Shown: positions 28,496 to 43,000 of the stretch, in pieces | Numbering within the stretch: the stretch's first letter is position 1 | Layout: each line of letters starts with the position of its first letter | From: Effrenium voratum | Lineage: Eukaryota > Sar > Dinophyceae > Suessiales > Symbiodiniaceae | Direction: 5' to 3' | DNA: 64,000 bases | Assembly (NCBI GenBank): GCA_963377175.1 | Contig: CAUJNA010001491.1 | Location: 550,001 to 614,000 of the forward strand | Translations under genes and position numbers: made by a program | Notes under the pieces: generated by a model | Told to the model about the DNA's origin: nothing | Databases searched by the model: none | What the model saw: the letters and a program-made list of their open reading frames with translations, nothing else

Positions 28496-31400
28496 TTGTC
28501 GATTGAGAATCTCAATCCTGACGTGGCCAGCCGTAACGTCAGGCCAAGGCCGTCGGTAAACCCGACCATGAGGAACATGTCCCCTCCCCCAGACTTTCAG
28601 GATTTGAGAGCCCTAGGGAGCGTAATATCGTAGATAGATTGGATTTGCATCCCAGTCCAACCCCAAGCAAACGATCAAGGTCAAATTCGACTGGATCGCA
28701 TAGGGCTAGGGGGATGGATCGGGAAACTGCCCATAGGGTTAACCCCAATACGCGGGACTCAGGACGCGGTCGATCAGGTGACCCAGCGTCGATCATTGGT
28801 AGAGATCCGCTAAACGCGGACACGTCGATTACGTGTTTGATGGGATCGAAGCATTCCAGGAGGAATTCAATAGGTCGAGTGGCCCTAATGTGCAGCCTTT
28901 TCGCCCTACGCCCAATGCGGCTTCCTTTCTCGCCATTGACAACACAGACGGAGCTGATGTTCCGATTGAGTCTGAATCCATGATGGCATCAAGTTCCAAT
29001 CACAACAACACCGTCGGCAGCGCTACCGATGTTGAATCAATGTCTGAGTCTAGAGCGTCCAATGCGACTGATTTGCATGACGTTGTCATTGCTGATATGA
29101 AGCCTGAAGTTCCTATGCGGACTGATAGGCCGGTAGTTCCCAAATTGTTTGTGACAAAGGGTCTAGGCATGCCACAGCCATCAGCTGTTCGTGATGCCAG
29201 AAGATCTGCACCGTATCAGAGTCAGTCTCCGAATCGGAGCGAGTTCCCACGGCCATCAACGGCAGTACAAGATGATTTCAGGACACCTCCGAGATCTAAT
29301 CCGATCATGGTTGATTTGTCCACCCCTCGAGATCGCGGATCAGGATTTGGTCCTGCGAGTGAGGAGCAACCCAACGAGGTTGCTGATCTTGTAACAGCCC
29401 TTGAAAGAGGGAGAGTGGACCCTTCGGTAAGTGCGATCATTCATCGCCTGGTTGCTAAGGTCGAAGACCTTGGGCGTAGGAATGATAGAAGTGATCAATG
29501 CATCAAGCAGCTCTCCACTGAGGTTAGCTCGTGGAGGGCCAAATACGACCAATGCGTCCATATGAGTGGCACGTGTACGCAGGCTGCGAACGCGGCCATG
29601 CAGCTATCACAAGGGACTAAGGACATCGTGACCGAGCTTGGCCAACGCGTCAAGATCGTTGCCGATCGCATGATAAGCATAGGCGATGCCCTAAACGAGC
29701 GAGCCAGCTACGATGATGTTGCTCGCTCCATCACCCAGGTTCAAACTGTTTTTGAATCTCTTTCTGATCGAGTAACCGGGCTTATAGCTCGTGTTGATAT
29801 GATCGAGAGATCTCTAGTGGAGAGCCAATCCAACCATCCTGCTATTGGTGGAGTGAACCTCAAAATCGAGGACCTGTCCACTAGGGTATGTCAGATTGAT
29901 AGGATGATGCAAGATGTCGAACAACGCTGGACCAACAATAGGGACGGCATAAAGTGGGTTAAAGACCAACTTTATGATTGAGATGAAGTCAAGGGACTGC
30001 AAATCCTACACGGACAAGCAGAATACTCATAACATGGCTGTTTCGACTACGCTCAACAGTAAGCTCGAGCAAATGCTCGAGGTGCTGGGTAATACGGCCC
30101 AGAGAATTAACTCCCTCGAGTCAAGGCACTCGAACCAGGCCTCAAGTAGTGGATTGAACGATCACACAGGAGGAAGGCGAGCCGCGTCCCGTACTCCGGA
30201 TAAGCGGCCACCTCCACCTGGCCCTCCTGATGGTGATCCTCCACCACCTCCTCCTCCAGATTGGCAAGGCCCAGGAGGAGGGGGGAAGAAGAGTGCTGCC
30301 GGTGGGAACCCTGGCAACCCTGGTAAACCCAGATGTAAATATGTAGGTGATGGGTATAATCATCTCGTGGCTGAGTTTCACTGCAAGGGATGCAGAGGTG
30401 ATATTTGTGAGTATTGTTTCTCATTTAAAGAGAACCTGTGTGAAGAATGTTCCCGTAACGGACCCCGATGTGGTGTCTGTAGGGAGAGCTCGTTCCTGAC
30501 CAAGGGAATTGAGTGTCAGTTTTGCAAGACATACTACTGCACCAGACATTCTGCTGGGCAGGATGATTACAGGAGATTTGGATTTGTCCAGGGTCCCTGT
30601 TGTCTTGCGTGCCTCAGGGATGAGACTAGGAGAAGAAGGGATCCCGATGGTAACCGTGTCAGGAATAGATCGCCTGGAGGCGTACCTGAGACGAACCCGA
30701 CGCGGTCGTTCTCGCCGCCTCTGCGGCCACCCGTTGACAGATTCCGTGACACCCCAACTGGGGGTCAACCCAACGCGGCTGACCTTCAGAGTCCTCCGAA
30801 GGCTACGCAACCCGTGCCCCTGGATAAACGTGAAACCGGATATTATCCAGGATTTGATCCCAACAGTACAAGGCCAAAGGATCCTTCAGGCCTTGAGCCG
30901 CCGACCATGCGTGGCCCCGATCCTCCTGACAAGAAATGTCGGATGTGTGATCGGGATATTCCTGATCCCAGTAAAATTGCGGAATGTAAGATATGCATGA
31001 AAAGGGCATGTGAGATTTGTATTCCGAAGGCTACACGCCTTTGTCCTGTGTGTGCATTGTCAATCGGTAGTTCTCAGGTTCCACAGCATCTTTTCGGAAC
31101 TGGTGGCGGCGGATACAGTAGCCACCATGATCCGAACTGTACAGCTGCGACTAAGTGCATTTCCATAGACCTCCCGCCAGAGCCCGACGCGGCTGGGCTG
31201 AGGGTATGGATAGCCAATATGAAGGAAGCTGTTAGCAATGCCTACAGCTATGATGGACTTTACGTCATCAATTGGCTAACTGAAGTCGAGAAGGCAAAGA
31301 CCTTTGATGAACTGGATGGGGAATGTAAATACCACATCCTTGAAGCCAGGTTCAATGCAGCTATTCGGAAGTGCATCAAGACTGTTGCAATTATCGATAA

Positions 31401-32430
31401 GATGAATCGTCTCACCGAAGCCGCTCAACGCTCCAACAACCGCATCAAGAGTAGGCAGATCCTGTGGCTCTTATACGACCACTTAAGGACTGCAAATATC
31501 GGAGAGCAATCATTTAGGATAATCGAGCTCTCGAACTTGCGATGCAGTGTGTCATCTTTCTATACTGAAGAGGAGCGACTTGAAAGGTTCATCGCAAAGT
31601 GGGATCACATCCTTGCGGGTCTCGATGAACCGCTGACCGAACAGGTGAAGCGGTCGCTATTCAGTGAGAAGGTTAGACACCTCAACTGTTTGGCTCATGA
31701 TATCAGGGAATGGGATAGGAACATATCCAACCCTGATGTCTGTAGCTATGAATGGCTTCGTGCTCGTTGCAAGAACGAAATTGACCGCTGGAGGGTTCGT
31801 AAGAATCAGGTCAATATGCACAAAGACTTTTACGAACGATCTCAGTCCAGGGAGAGAGCCCAGAAACCTGGCGCTCCTGGTCCTCCCGTTAGGAGACGAT
31901 CTCCGTTTGGAGACTCCCATAGGCCTAATCGGCCTCCTAGTGATCCAAGGAAGAGGACCGGTAATACCCCTAGTCCTCATCGAAGGGACAGGTACTCTCC
32001 CAGGAATCGGGAGCAGGACAAGCGGCGTACGCCTAGCCCTAGGGGCGAGCCCCCAAGGAGGCCCAGATCTACGTCGCCCGGCGCTCCTGCGATTGATGCA
32101 TGTAGGGACTTCGCGCGTGGATACTGTTCGCGCGGGCAAGAGTGCAAATTCGCACACACAAGAACTGGGAGTTCCGATGCTAAACGCAAGGAGCGTCCTC
32201 CCCTGATTCCAGGGTATTGCGCCCAATGGGTTGCCTATGGAAAGTGCATGAGGGATAAGTGTGATTACAAGCATGCAAAGCCACCTGAGCATTTGCTGAA
32301 AGAAGCGAAGCAACACACTGCGGCCCCAGCGACCGAGTCTGCCGATGCGCAACCCGAGTCTGCTGAACCTACTACCACTGCTGACGACAGGACATATAGT
32401 CCTGCCCCTGATTTGTCAGCGGGTTTTTGA
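28496..32430 (+). pseudogene. Gag-like polyprotein, copy B, 5' truncated and frameshifted
   Basis: Corresponds to 14033-17973 of copy A, with about 1% substitutions. One base is missing near 28592 (CCCAGACTTT against CCCAGGACTTT), one near 28829, and 14 bases at about 29980 (GACACAAGCCAACC in copy A). The long open part from 29985 to 32430 keeps the Cys clusters, the capsid-like region and both CCCH fingers. The frameshift site at its end is intact. The first 215 residues are lost in the gap. Some indels lie near the gap and may be sequence errors. Confidence 0.8.
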
Positions 32431-34477
32431 GAGGGGCGGGCCGTCACCCTCAGGCTATTGGGCTTGTTGCCTGCCCTGCTCATCCCATAGCCAAGGCATA
32501 TGAAGAGTATAGAGCTCGGCTTCAACGCCCTGAAGGGACAATGGAGTGGTCAGTGACCACTATTGGCGCTCGTACACTGCAAGGTACGTGTCCGGGCGGC
32601 CCGAATATCAGAGCTGTAATTCGCAGACGAACAATTCGTCTCTCAGACAACGCTCTGATTGATGATGTCGATTTGAGTGTACCAACTCGTAAATCCGTTT
32701 TATTCAGACGGATTCCTGGGCCAATTGACATTAGGACGGATTTCTATTACCTGCCCGGTAAGTGCGGCCAGTATAACTCTGAGCTCGCGAAGGCGGTGAG
32801 GATTAAGCTCACTGCTCGCAGGCTGAGTTTCAATGACAATGCTGAAATTCAGCAAGTTGAGAATACAAGGACACGTGACGAGCCAAGGCCGATCATGAAT
32901 CGGCGGTCGCATTCTCGCCCCATTCACCCGGATAGGTTGCGTCAACCTCCCGAGGTGATTGCGATGTCCGAGGAAAATGCTAGAATCCTAGCTGCCACTA
33001 CTAGACAGATCGTACAGTTGCAATTAGGTGAGTACGTGCCTGATAATAGGTGGGCTCGTCGCCCTCGAATGATCAGGGAGAATGTTCCTGATCAGATGCC
33101 TGCTATGCCTGGCCCACAAATCGAAATCCGTTGGCTTGCTGACACTGGGTGTCCTTTCGACTTGGTTGGGATGCATGACATTCCCGCGCAAGATCATCGC
33201 CACATCAAGAATGGGCGAACCCAACATTCCTTGCAAACCGCAAATGGTGTTGCTGGGACTCAAGGTAGAGTTGATGCAACTGTTGAGTCACTTGACGAGG
33301 ATATCGAAGCCTTCGTCATGGGTAATACACCCTCGATTGTATCGATAGGGCGTAGGTGCGTGGATTTTGGATACAGTTTCCGGTGGGATGCTTTTGAGAC
33401 GCCTGTTCTCATCTGCCCATCCGGGAGAACTGTTAGGCTCGACGTTATAAACAACGTCCCATACCTGCCTAAAGGGCCGGTTATGTTTGGAGCCCCGAAC
33501 TTAGATGCATGTCCTGCGATACCGGCAATGCCCGGTCCAGTAATTGCCATGAACGATTCACTGTACCCTGCAGCTCCCTCTGAGGCCGACGCGCCTGACG
33601 AGGGGGGTGAAGTTGTTGAGATCAAACACCCTGAGGGCTACAGGACTGAAGCCCAGTTACGTGCTGAAGCTAAAACGCTTCAACACATGATGTCACATTT
33701 GCCAAAGAATCCTTTTTGCCCACATTGCCAACGCGCAAAGATGGAGAACGTGCGTTTGCACCGCCGGGGCGGTGCCGACGCGCATGAATGCACGAAATTC
33801 GGTGATATTGTCACTGTTGACACGATGGTGTTACACGGTTTAAAGGACCGTGGTGTAAATGGTGAAACAGACGCAGTCGTATTTTACGACCTTGCGACCA
33901 AGTACATAGATGTACTCCCTGTTTTTAGTCGTTCTGTACCTAATACGGTAGAGGCTTTTCACAAGTTTATGGGTCCCGAACCCAAGATTGGTCTGTTATA
34001 CTCGGACCAAGCCAGAGAGTTTCTTGCGGCTACTCGCCGAATGGCTTGGGTGCATCACATGTCCACACCCGGTATGCCAAAGACGAATGGCATCATTGAA
34101 AACAAAGTGAAGCTAGTTCTGCATGGAGCAAGAGTACTCCTCAGACAAGCCGGCTTATCGCCCAAATGGTGGCCATTTGCCGTTCGAGCATTTTGCGCGG
34201 CCAGGAATCTCGAAAATCGAGGTGAAGGAACCGCATGGGGAAAGAGAAACGATGACAGGGATTTTCCCGGTCAACTCATCCCATTCGGATGTCTTGTTGA
34301 TTTCAAGCCAATCGCGCCAAAACCGCGTAGGCTCGAAAAGGGGGGGCTCAAAAACGCCTCCGAACGGGACGACCATCACAAAGCTGATGAAATTCCTACA
34401 AAAGATCACTGGATCTTCGATGAAGAATCTGGCAAACTCGTCAGAGTGCACGTTGAACCAAGGACTAAGCTATTCAA
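32427..34477 (+). CDS. pol: Pol polyprotein, copy B, first part: protease and integrase
   Basis: Same as residues 1-684 of copy A: protease LADTGCPF, zinc motif, and the integrase triad ending IIENK. It is entered by the conserved GGGTTTT frameshift site. It is ended by one extra base near 34478 (TTCAAGAGC against TTCAAAGC in copy A), which brings in TGA at 34482-34484. Confidence 0.85.
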
Positions 34478-34479
34478 GA

Positions 34480-37400
34480 GCTGACAGCGTTGATGCTCCA
34501 ATCGAGCATATTCGTCTCACCGCTGACCGTGATACATGGGTTCAGTATGATGAGGAAAATGGAGAAATGATACACTCCGTAGACTGGAGATACGGTCCAG
34601 ATTCCACCAAGGAGCTAAAAGCCCCGTGGACTGGCGAGACGTATTTCACTGTAAAGCCAAAAGAATTTGACCCTCTTGAGGACTCTGATTACGAGCCCGA
34701 AGGAGATGATGAACTAGCTGATGATTCAGGGCCGTCCGATCACGGAGAGGACGAGTACAGTAACGTGCCCGCTATGCCGGCACAGAAGATTGACCCTGCA
34801 TCTAAAGCGCCCAAATTCGGGCCAGTGTCGAAGCCTGGGATTTTCCTGGGTTATAGATTAGAGCCCGGTGGCCAGTGGAAGGGCGACTACTACGTTGCCG
34901 ATCTTGAACACTTTAGGAACGGTTTTTCCCGACCCAGTGTTCATCAAGTCAAAAGAATTTGGCGGAACCCCGAAGAGGGGTACGTTTTTCCCATGTTGGC
35001 CGCCTATGAGCGTTTGACTAGGGAGGTCCAGCTCCTAGATACTGGAGAGGGAAAGGGTCTTCCCAAAGCGGATGCTCCAATCGAACCGGACAACCAGCTC
35101 AATGCCGATGGTCCGGGTTCTGATCATCCTAACGATGACAGTAGTGATCCTGCTGTTGACTCTGAAGCACATGCTGATGTTCCTGAAAGGGACCACTGGG
35201 TGCGTGATGAGGAGTCCAAATCATGGCACAGACACCATGTCGATGCTCGACAGGCCTTTTTCGGGGATGATAGATCTTCACTGCCTCCTGGAGGCCCGTC
35301 TCAGGCGGATGTGGATGATTTTCGTGTAACTCATCTGAAGTACATTGACTCTACGCAGCAGTGTATCCGCGATGACAGGAGAATCCTGAACCCTGGACAT
35401 CGAGTCAGAACTCAAAAGTTCTGGACTGGCGTAACCATTCTGTATGATAAAGGGCATGCTCCTTCCAGGGCTCCGAGGGTCACTCTGGCCAAGTTCAAAG
35501 ATAGGCTAGACAAAGTCAAAGACCTCGATGCAGGTGAGCCTAAAGCCCACACCTTACACGGTGATGAGCTGGATTATGAGCAGAAGGAGAAAAGAAAGGA
35601 GAGGTCCTATTCTGGATCTGGTAAACCCAACTCCATTTCTTCTACTGACTGGAAAGGTATGTCCGTCGGTATGCGAAGGATATACATCGAGGCTGAAAGG
35701 GAGGAAGCTCTGAGACGAGCGCGTGCTGGCGAAGCCGCACCCTCCAAACCAGCTGGACCCGCTTTGATAAAGCAGAGATTGTTGATAGAATTTGCATGTG
35801 AACCTGACTCTAAGCTCTCCGCCACCATGCTGGAACAGGGGGGTGACGCGATCCGCGTACACAAAGAGTCGTTCGACATTTTAAAGAATAAGGATATGAC
35901 CAGATTAATTGAGATAGTCGACCAGAACCCTGGTTGCGACTTATGGGGCTCGATCCCGTGCGGACCGTGGAGTACTTGGCAATATGTTAATTTGTCTCAG
36001 TACGGTCCCGAGTTCGCGGTAGAGCTCAACGAAGCCAGACGAACGTCGATGGTCATGTTTGCTGCTTTCCTTCGTGTCGCCAAACGCGTGCGTTTTAAGG
36101 GAGGTAGAATTGCATTCGAGTGGCCGAGGCATTGCCTTGGTTGGAAACAGCCATTTATGAGACGTCTAATTGACAATCCCGACATCAGATGCGTCGATGT
36201 TGACGGTTGTGACTTTGGAATGCAAACGTCCGATCCCATCAGGAAGCAGTGGCGGATCGCCACTTCTTGCCCTGAACTAGCCAACGAGCTACGAGGGCGC
36301 ACGTGTAGCCACGAAATAGGCTACCCCCACGCCAGGATCGAGGGAAGCCTTACGCCCTTGACTGCGCGATATCCCATTGGGATGTGTAAAGCCGTAATTA
36401 AAGGTCTTTACGGGCATAAGCCCTATGCGGCTGCCCCTGCTACCTTGAGCGAGGGGGACTACGCTCCTGCTGCGCCTGTTGAGGTAACGGAGGCCGATCC
36501 GTGTGCATGGAGGCGAGACAAGGATGCCTTGCTCGTCCACATGTTGAACAGTTATGCAACTCTCCCTACTCGGCAAACGCCTGGCTCTGCGGGCTTAGAT
36601 TTAAGCTCGTGCGATGAAATCATCGTTCCCGCTAAGGGAAGTGCTCTTGTGCAAACTGGATGCGCCTTTACTTTCCCAAGCGGAGTTTACGGCCGCATCG
36701 CACCGAGATCAGGTCTGGCAGTCAAGCACATGCTAGACGTAGGTGCAGGGGTAATTGACCCTGATTTCTCAGGAGAAGTGAGAGTGATGCTTTTTAATCA
36801 CTCTGATTATGAGTTTCGAGTTCGACCTGGAGACAGGATCGCTCAACTCATACTCGAGAAAGTCATGATTGTTGATGCCAAGATCACTGTCAAACAACCC
36901 GACGTAACCGTCAGGGGGGTTAATGGCTTCGGCAGTACCGGCGGGTACCCTGCTGGTCCCGCCATAGGGTTAAATGGAGATCCTGTTCCGCCGATGCCCA
37001 GATCGAACAAGGCTTCGGGGCATCAACCCAACCTACAGGGCATACCAACTTTTTACGCCTGTGTAGCAAGGCCTGTGACGAAGAAGGAGCAAGCTGGTAA
37101 CGACAAGGCGCGTGCGGCTCTCCTCAAGGAGTGGACAAAGCTCCGAAAGTTGGGATGTTGGGATGAGTCGAAAGTTAGAGAGTGGAAGAAAGTTGCTGCC
37201 GAAGCGCGAGCGAACGGCAAGACTGTACATGTAGGAAGAATTTTTGACATATGTGTGGAAAAGAATCATGAACTCCCTGAGGATGATCCTAATAGGAAGT
37301 ACAAAGGGAGAGTAGTGTTTGAGGGATGCTTTGTGAGGGACCAGTCAAATCACTGGGCCATGTTTTCCGAAGCTACCTCATGCCCGGCAACAATGGCCGC

Positions 37401-39687
37401 AGGCAAGATGTGTGATGCATATGGCATGTTGCCTGGTCACGCACTACAAGTCAGTGATGGCGAATCCGCCTATACCCAAGCTAAGCTGCTGGGTCCCACG
37501 ACATGGGTGCGTATTCCTAAGGATCAATGGCCGCAAGCATGGGTTGATGCTGGCTATGACGATCCGGTCTGTCCATTGATCCTTGCCCTATACGGGCATC
37601 CTGATGCCGGCACGTTCTGGGAAAAGCATTGCGAAGCAAGGCTTATTGAGGTCGGATTTATCCGTGTCCCGGAATGGCCGAGTGTGTTTTAGCACCCTAA
37701 GTATAAGCTTTTTCTTGTGGTTTATGTTGATGATTTCAAGATGGGTGGCCCATCCGCTAACCTATCGATCGGATGGGACCTCATTGGTCGGGTAATTACA
37801 ATGGAACCGCCGGGTACCCTCAAGCGGTATCTGGGCTGCGAGCATGAGTTTGCTGCAGCAGATGTACAGGGTTTCTTCGACCCTCGTACTGCCTGGACTG
37901 TGGATCATCCACCATCCAAAGAGATGCCTGACATTCGTTTCGGAGAGAAACGACTTCGAGCTGACGAGGTCAAATTCGACCCGGCTCGGGTGAAGATTAT
38001 CAAATATAACGAGGCGTGGTTCATGGAAGCATGCGTTGATAGGTACAAGGAGCTATGCCTCCCCAAGTACCCTAGACCTCTGGTGAAGGCTGAGACGCCT
38101 TTTCTGGATGAAAGTAAACCGGAGTTGGATGAGAATCCCATCAACCCGGAAGTAGATCAGCTGTTTGGGCAGCCGTCTCCTTGCCCAACAGACGTGATTG
38201 CTGAACAGCCCGGTGTCCTAGGCGACGCTGCAGCTGCAGTTCTCATGAAAATTTTATATGGTGCTAGAATGGGTCGATACGACCTAATTAGACCTGTACA
38301 GGCTTTGGCCAGTCGAATCACTAAGTGGAATCGACTGTGCGACAAGAAGCTTCATAGGATTGTTTCCTATATCAACTCAACGCTAGACCTACACCTATAC
38401 GGGTGGGTCTGTGATAAGCCTAGTGACATTGAAATCGTCGCTTACTGCGATGCCGATTTCGCTGGAGATCGTACCGATTCCAAGAGTACATCTGGTGTCC
38501 TTATTTGCCTTGTCGGCCCAAGGACATATGTTCCCATTACCGCAGTTAGCAAGAAGCAAACTTCGGTATCCAAATCGACTCCCGAAGCGGAGATCGTTGC
38601 ACTAGATCATGGCGTGGCCAAGGAAGGCATGCCACTTGCACAGCTTTGGCAGTTTGCTATCGGTCAAGGCACCGGTAAGCCTGTCACGGTGAATTGTATG
38701 GAAGATAATGAGGCCGCATGCCGCATCATTATCACTGGGAACAACCCAAACATGCGATATATGTCGCGTACTCAGCGAATCGACATTAGTTGGCTCAATG
38801 AAGTCTACAATGAACAGATTTTTCGTTTCGTAGCATGTCCATCGCATTACCAAGGCGCGGACATTCTCACCAAAGCGTGCGTAGATAAGGTGACATGGGG
38901 TAGGAATTTGCAGACTTTAGGAATGTTTAATCCAGGATTCCTGGAGAAATTCATTAGCCATCCCACCCTCCCTGTCGTAAAGCCTGCTGCTCCTGTTCTC
39001 CCCCCAATTAGGGGGGTACGCATGGAAACCGATCAAAATTCTTTTTTCAACAAGTTCATCCAGCTAGCTGAATCCAGCTATATGGTTTTTGACATAGTTG
39101 AGGATCGATCGAATGTTTGCGATGCGCGAAACATTTTTGTCGATTCTGAGCTTGGCATAACGCCTGAACCTCAGTTTGGTAGATGGCTTACCTACTTTGT
39201 TAGACCGGCCAATCTATGCCCTGTTATCCCTAGACGGGGTACAATTGAAGGCTCCAGACCTAACATATTGTTATGTAGATGTAGCAGTTTGATCGATGCA
39301 TCCACGCGAGGGAATTGGAGCAAGATCAGGCGCGCACGTGACCAGGTAGAGCAGTGCCAATCATGTCTAAACGACTTAATTGAGCACGCGCTGAACACGG
39401 AGTTTTCCGTAGGCATTTTCATACAGCCAAATACCTGGATTGCTAATCGCGATGTTCTTGTCAAGCTTGGCGTAAACCGCTATAGCCGTGTTGTACACTA
39501 TTGCTCATGTCTTGTAAATAAAGATCATGTGCATGCATTGACATTAATTTGTATTTCACGACATGTGAACTCTTTCCCAGTTTTCAAATGCAACAGGATG
39601 TATCGCACTACACGTGTTGATCCTCTTGTGCATGACTTAGTTGTGAAATATGCGACCCGCGCTGCTCTTCAAATAGCCTTGAACTGA
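34480..39687 (+). CDS. pol: Pol polyprotein, copy B, second part: methyltransferase-like domain, dUTPase, reverse transcriptase, RNase H
   Basis: One frame throughout, with a single nonsense codon: TAG at 37690-37692 where copy A has TAT (reading VFYHPKYK). The methyltransferase-like block (IEFACEP, GSIPCGPWSTW, FEWP) lies at about 35780-36125 and the dUTPase at about 36555-36970. Reverse transcriptase starts near 37030, with YVDD just after 37720 and RNase H (AYCDADFAGDRTDSK) at about 38445. The region that is duplicated and frameshifted in copy A (near 37540) is clean here, so the two copies repair each other's breaks when compared. The 250-residue C-terminal extension is the same as in copy A. 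Confidence 0.85.
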
Positions 39688-40071
39688 GTAGGCTTGATGG
39701 ACATCATTCACAACAGCATTAGTCATGCTGCAATAACTAACGCAAATTCGCGACATTAGTTCAGGCACATTCGCCTCGATTAGATGGTTTGTGTTTGTGT
39801 CATTTTCCGCCCGGGTGGGCATGTCCATAGGGTAGCTTTGCAGTTTCATGTATAGTGATGTAGCAGGGTTGTTGTCAACGCACGACTGTTTATCATAGGC
39901 ACGACCATATTCGGTCTTATACCAGGGGAAATTGCCCCTTCGTACCCATAGAGATGGCACCCAAGGTTTACACACCTTTGGATGTGGAAGGTTTCCCTGT
40001 TCTCGGGGTATCTTCCGTGGTATTCTTTGTTTTAGTGGTACCCTACCGCTTCCCGGGCGCAAACTCGCGCC
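39688..40071 (+). other. pol-ORF3 intergenic spacer, copy B
   Basis: 384 bp, nearly identical to 25238-25621. Conservation between copies reflects recent common origin and does not by itself indicate function. Confidence 0.4.
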
Positions 40072-43000
40072 ATGGCAGCGGCTGCATCCGCGGCCGGCGG
40101 AATGGCGGGCGCTGCCCCGCGCTCGAGAGGTTCATCTTTGGCGGCGCGGCAGCAGGCGGACTATATGAACCCGAACTGCGCCTGCACCTTGGGTCCGCTT
40201 CCAGCGGAAGCGAAGCACGCAGCCAATGCGCTGTCAGATGAGAGGCCTACTCGGCTATCGGAAAATCTTAGAATTTGCTACCCGCACTTGACGGCAAAGT
40301 CCGATCAGTACGGTTATCGCACCACTGCTGAGACGCAGTTGGTGCAAGTCAAGGACGGTGTCAAGGACCCTCAGGTTGTCGGTGCCTTTTCCGGCATTTT
40401 CAACCTACTGGAGGGATTTGACACGGGCATGATTGGGGACAAGTCTTTCGTCCCGGCCATCAAGAAATACCGTCGCCTACGCGTGGCTGGTATTCTCCAG
40501 GCCATGCTTCTAGGTGAAGTGGAGCTGAGTGACCAAAGCGTCTACACGGCTGCCATAATCATCTGCGAGGCAATGCCGCGCGAGCCCGAGCTCCACTGCG
40601 AGCCAACTCGGAACTCGCTGATCGAAATGACATTGTCTACCGCCGTTTCCCCTTCACTGGTTCCCCGAGGCGGGAACTGGCTGTACGAGATGGCGAAGGT
40701 CGACTCACGCTGGCAGACCTTTTTCCAAGCGGCGAATAAAAATGTTATTCGCGCCATGCAGGCGGCCGTTGTAAAGGGTAGGAGAGATATGCCCTCGAAT
40801 GTACAGCCGGCAGGAGCCGAGGAGGCATTCAAGGCCTGGGCATACCAGCGCCCAACTGCCCTTTGTACCCCACCCAAGGCGGTGGTTGGGTATATGAAGG
40901 CAATTCATTGCATCTCGGCCGATGCGCTGACAAAGATGCAAACGGTCAATGCACATGCTTTTGAAGTAGGATCCATGTGCAAGGAGATTGAGGCCTTGTG
41001 GTGCTCCTATGACGATTTTGTGGATTTCATCACGGAAGAAATAGGGATTCCCCCCACCATATTTCACCTGATTGACTGGAAACGCGCTAAGCCGCTTACC
41101 ATGCCGAGCAAGGAAATCGGGGATTGGCACGCCGGTGATCCCGTGCTTGAACGCGACGGGTATCTAGTGTTCCCGATGCGGCACTGCACAGAGCTCAATG
41201 CAGCCAGCATGCACGAGAGATGGGTTCATGGAACACAATTCTCTTCCCTATGGAACATATTGGGCCATGGGAATGCCGTTGCATCGCTCGGAGATGCCGA
41301 CACGCTAACAGGCGTGTGGACATCGACGAAGCCCGTTTGTCTTGAGAGTTATTACTCTTGTCTCAGCCATATTGGCCTGGGCGTAACCGTCCGTCTGGCA
41401 CTTTTGCTACGCCCTCTCGGTAAGAACGCCCACGAGGCGTACAAGCATACTGAGAAGGGGCCTGCACACCAACGCGTGATAAGGCAATTCCGCGTTCGTG
41501 TCGAGGCAATCGCTCTCAAAGAAGAGACGATTGGTGAAGGGACGTCTGCTGTGGCGGGGAACTTGCTGTCGCATAACCCTGCCACGCACCTTTGGAACCC
41601 TGTGCTTGAGGTAAACCCTCATTCGGCAGAGGTCGGATGGATACGTCACGGCGCCAACCGCGTAGCGCTGACCATTGGGGCGGAAATTCCCGCCGGGTCG
41701 GTGGCACGTGAGGCGTCGGTTCCCCCGGCCAAGCCCGGCGGCGAGGTGGATTTTAAGTTCTTTCCCCAGGAGATCCGCGAAGTCGGCGAGGTACGATGCT
41801 GCCCGCTGTTCGAAACCTGGGAGCACTATGTTCCCGCATCGGAAGGAAAGTTCTTTCCATTGGCTGGCGGCCTTCCCTTTTCAGGGGCTGCAAAGCTCAT
41901 GTACCATGTGCCAGGGCACGCGGTAGCGGCGCTGGCCAACGCAGCCACTCAATGCAGTGAGTTCATGAGCGCGATCAGCGGTAACATCTACCCTGATCGT
42001 CAGGACCGCCAACCGTATGAGCTTGTGCGGGAGATGTGGGAATCATGGGCGTTCAGTGTCCGGGCGTACATTATTTCCATGATTTGGCCCGTAACGGCGA
42101 TGGAATACGCCGGCTGCGAGGAGCCGGACAATTTGGGGTTCGTTCTCACAATGCTGGGATACGTCAACCCCTCCGCTGCGGCTGGCCTATGCGCCGAGCT
42201 GCTAAGCGGATGCAAGCCAAACAAGGTCTCTTACATAGGTGTAGAGGGATCTCGTGTTGTGGTGCTGGTTGGACCCTCACACTGGGTTACCGGCAGCGCG
42301 GGTCAGTCCATTACTGAAGCAAAGCTTCAGGAGCAGTGGACGACCATCCGGACAAAGCTCCCGGCCAAAACCGGCGAATACGCGCTGGAGGTCGTGGAGG
42401 TTGAGGAGGAGACCTCAGTAGCTGAGCTCCTCCGTACCGTGGTCAGCCAGAAACTAGCTGACCCGGTACATGCAGGTGCTCCTGCGGGCGCTAAAGATGA
42501 TATATTCATCATCTTTACCAAATGCCTGTGGCTGACCGAATGGCGCAAGTCCGAAAACACGTATGGTCCCAGCCCCGATGCGGGTAGGATCATCGATGAA
42601 AACATCGATGCCATGAAGGCGTTCGCCAATAAGGGCGGCCGGAGCCAGGCACCGACGATAATCTTGTCGGGTCCGGGCATCGTTTGGCATGGGACAGCCA
42701 TGCAGGAGGTCGCAACCACGTTTTTCATGAAGTGCCGCGACGCCGGTTTCCCAGCCTACCCATCCAACGCGATGTGGTTCGGCTGCTCAAAGAAGAGCCT
42801 AAACGGCGGCGTTGTCGGTCTCGAAAGAGGCGGACACCAGTTTATGGGTCTTGTCTCGGCGTTCACCGACCTGGTGTGTCTGCTGAGGCGTGAGTACTCA
42901 ATGAGTGACGAGGTCCGGGAAGCCCTGGCCCTTGCTCTGGATTTCTTGGTAGAACAGGAGCTTCTGATGAAACCATCGGAGTCATATCTGAGCGCTGCGA

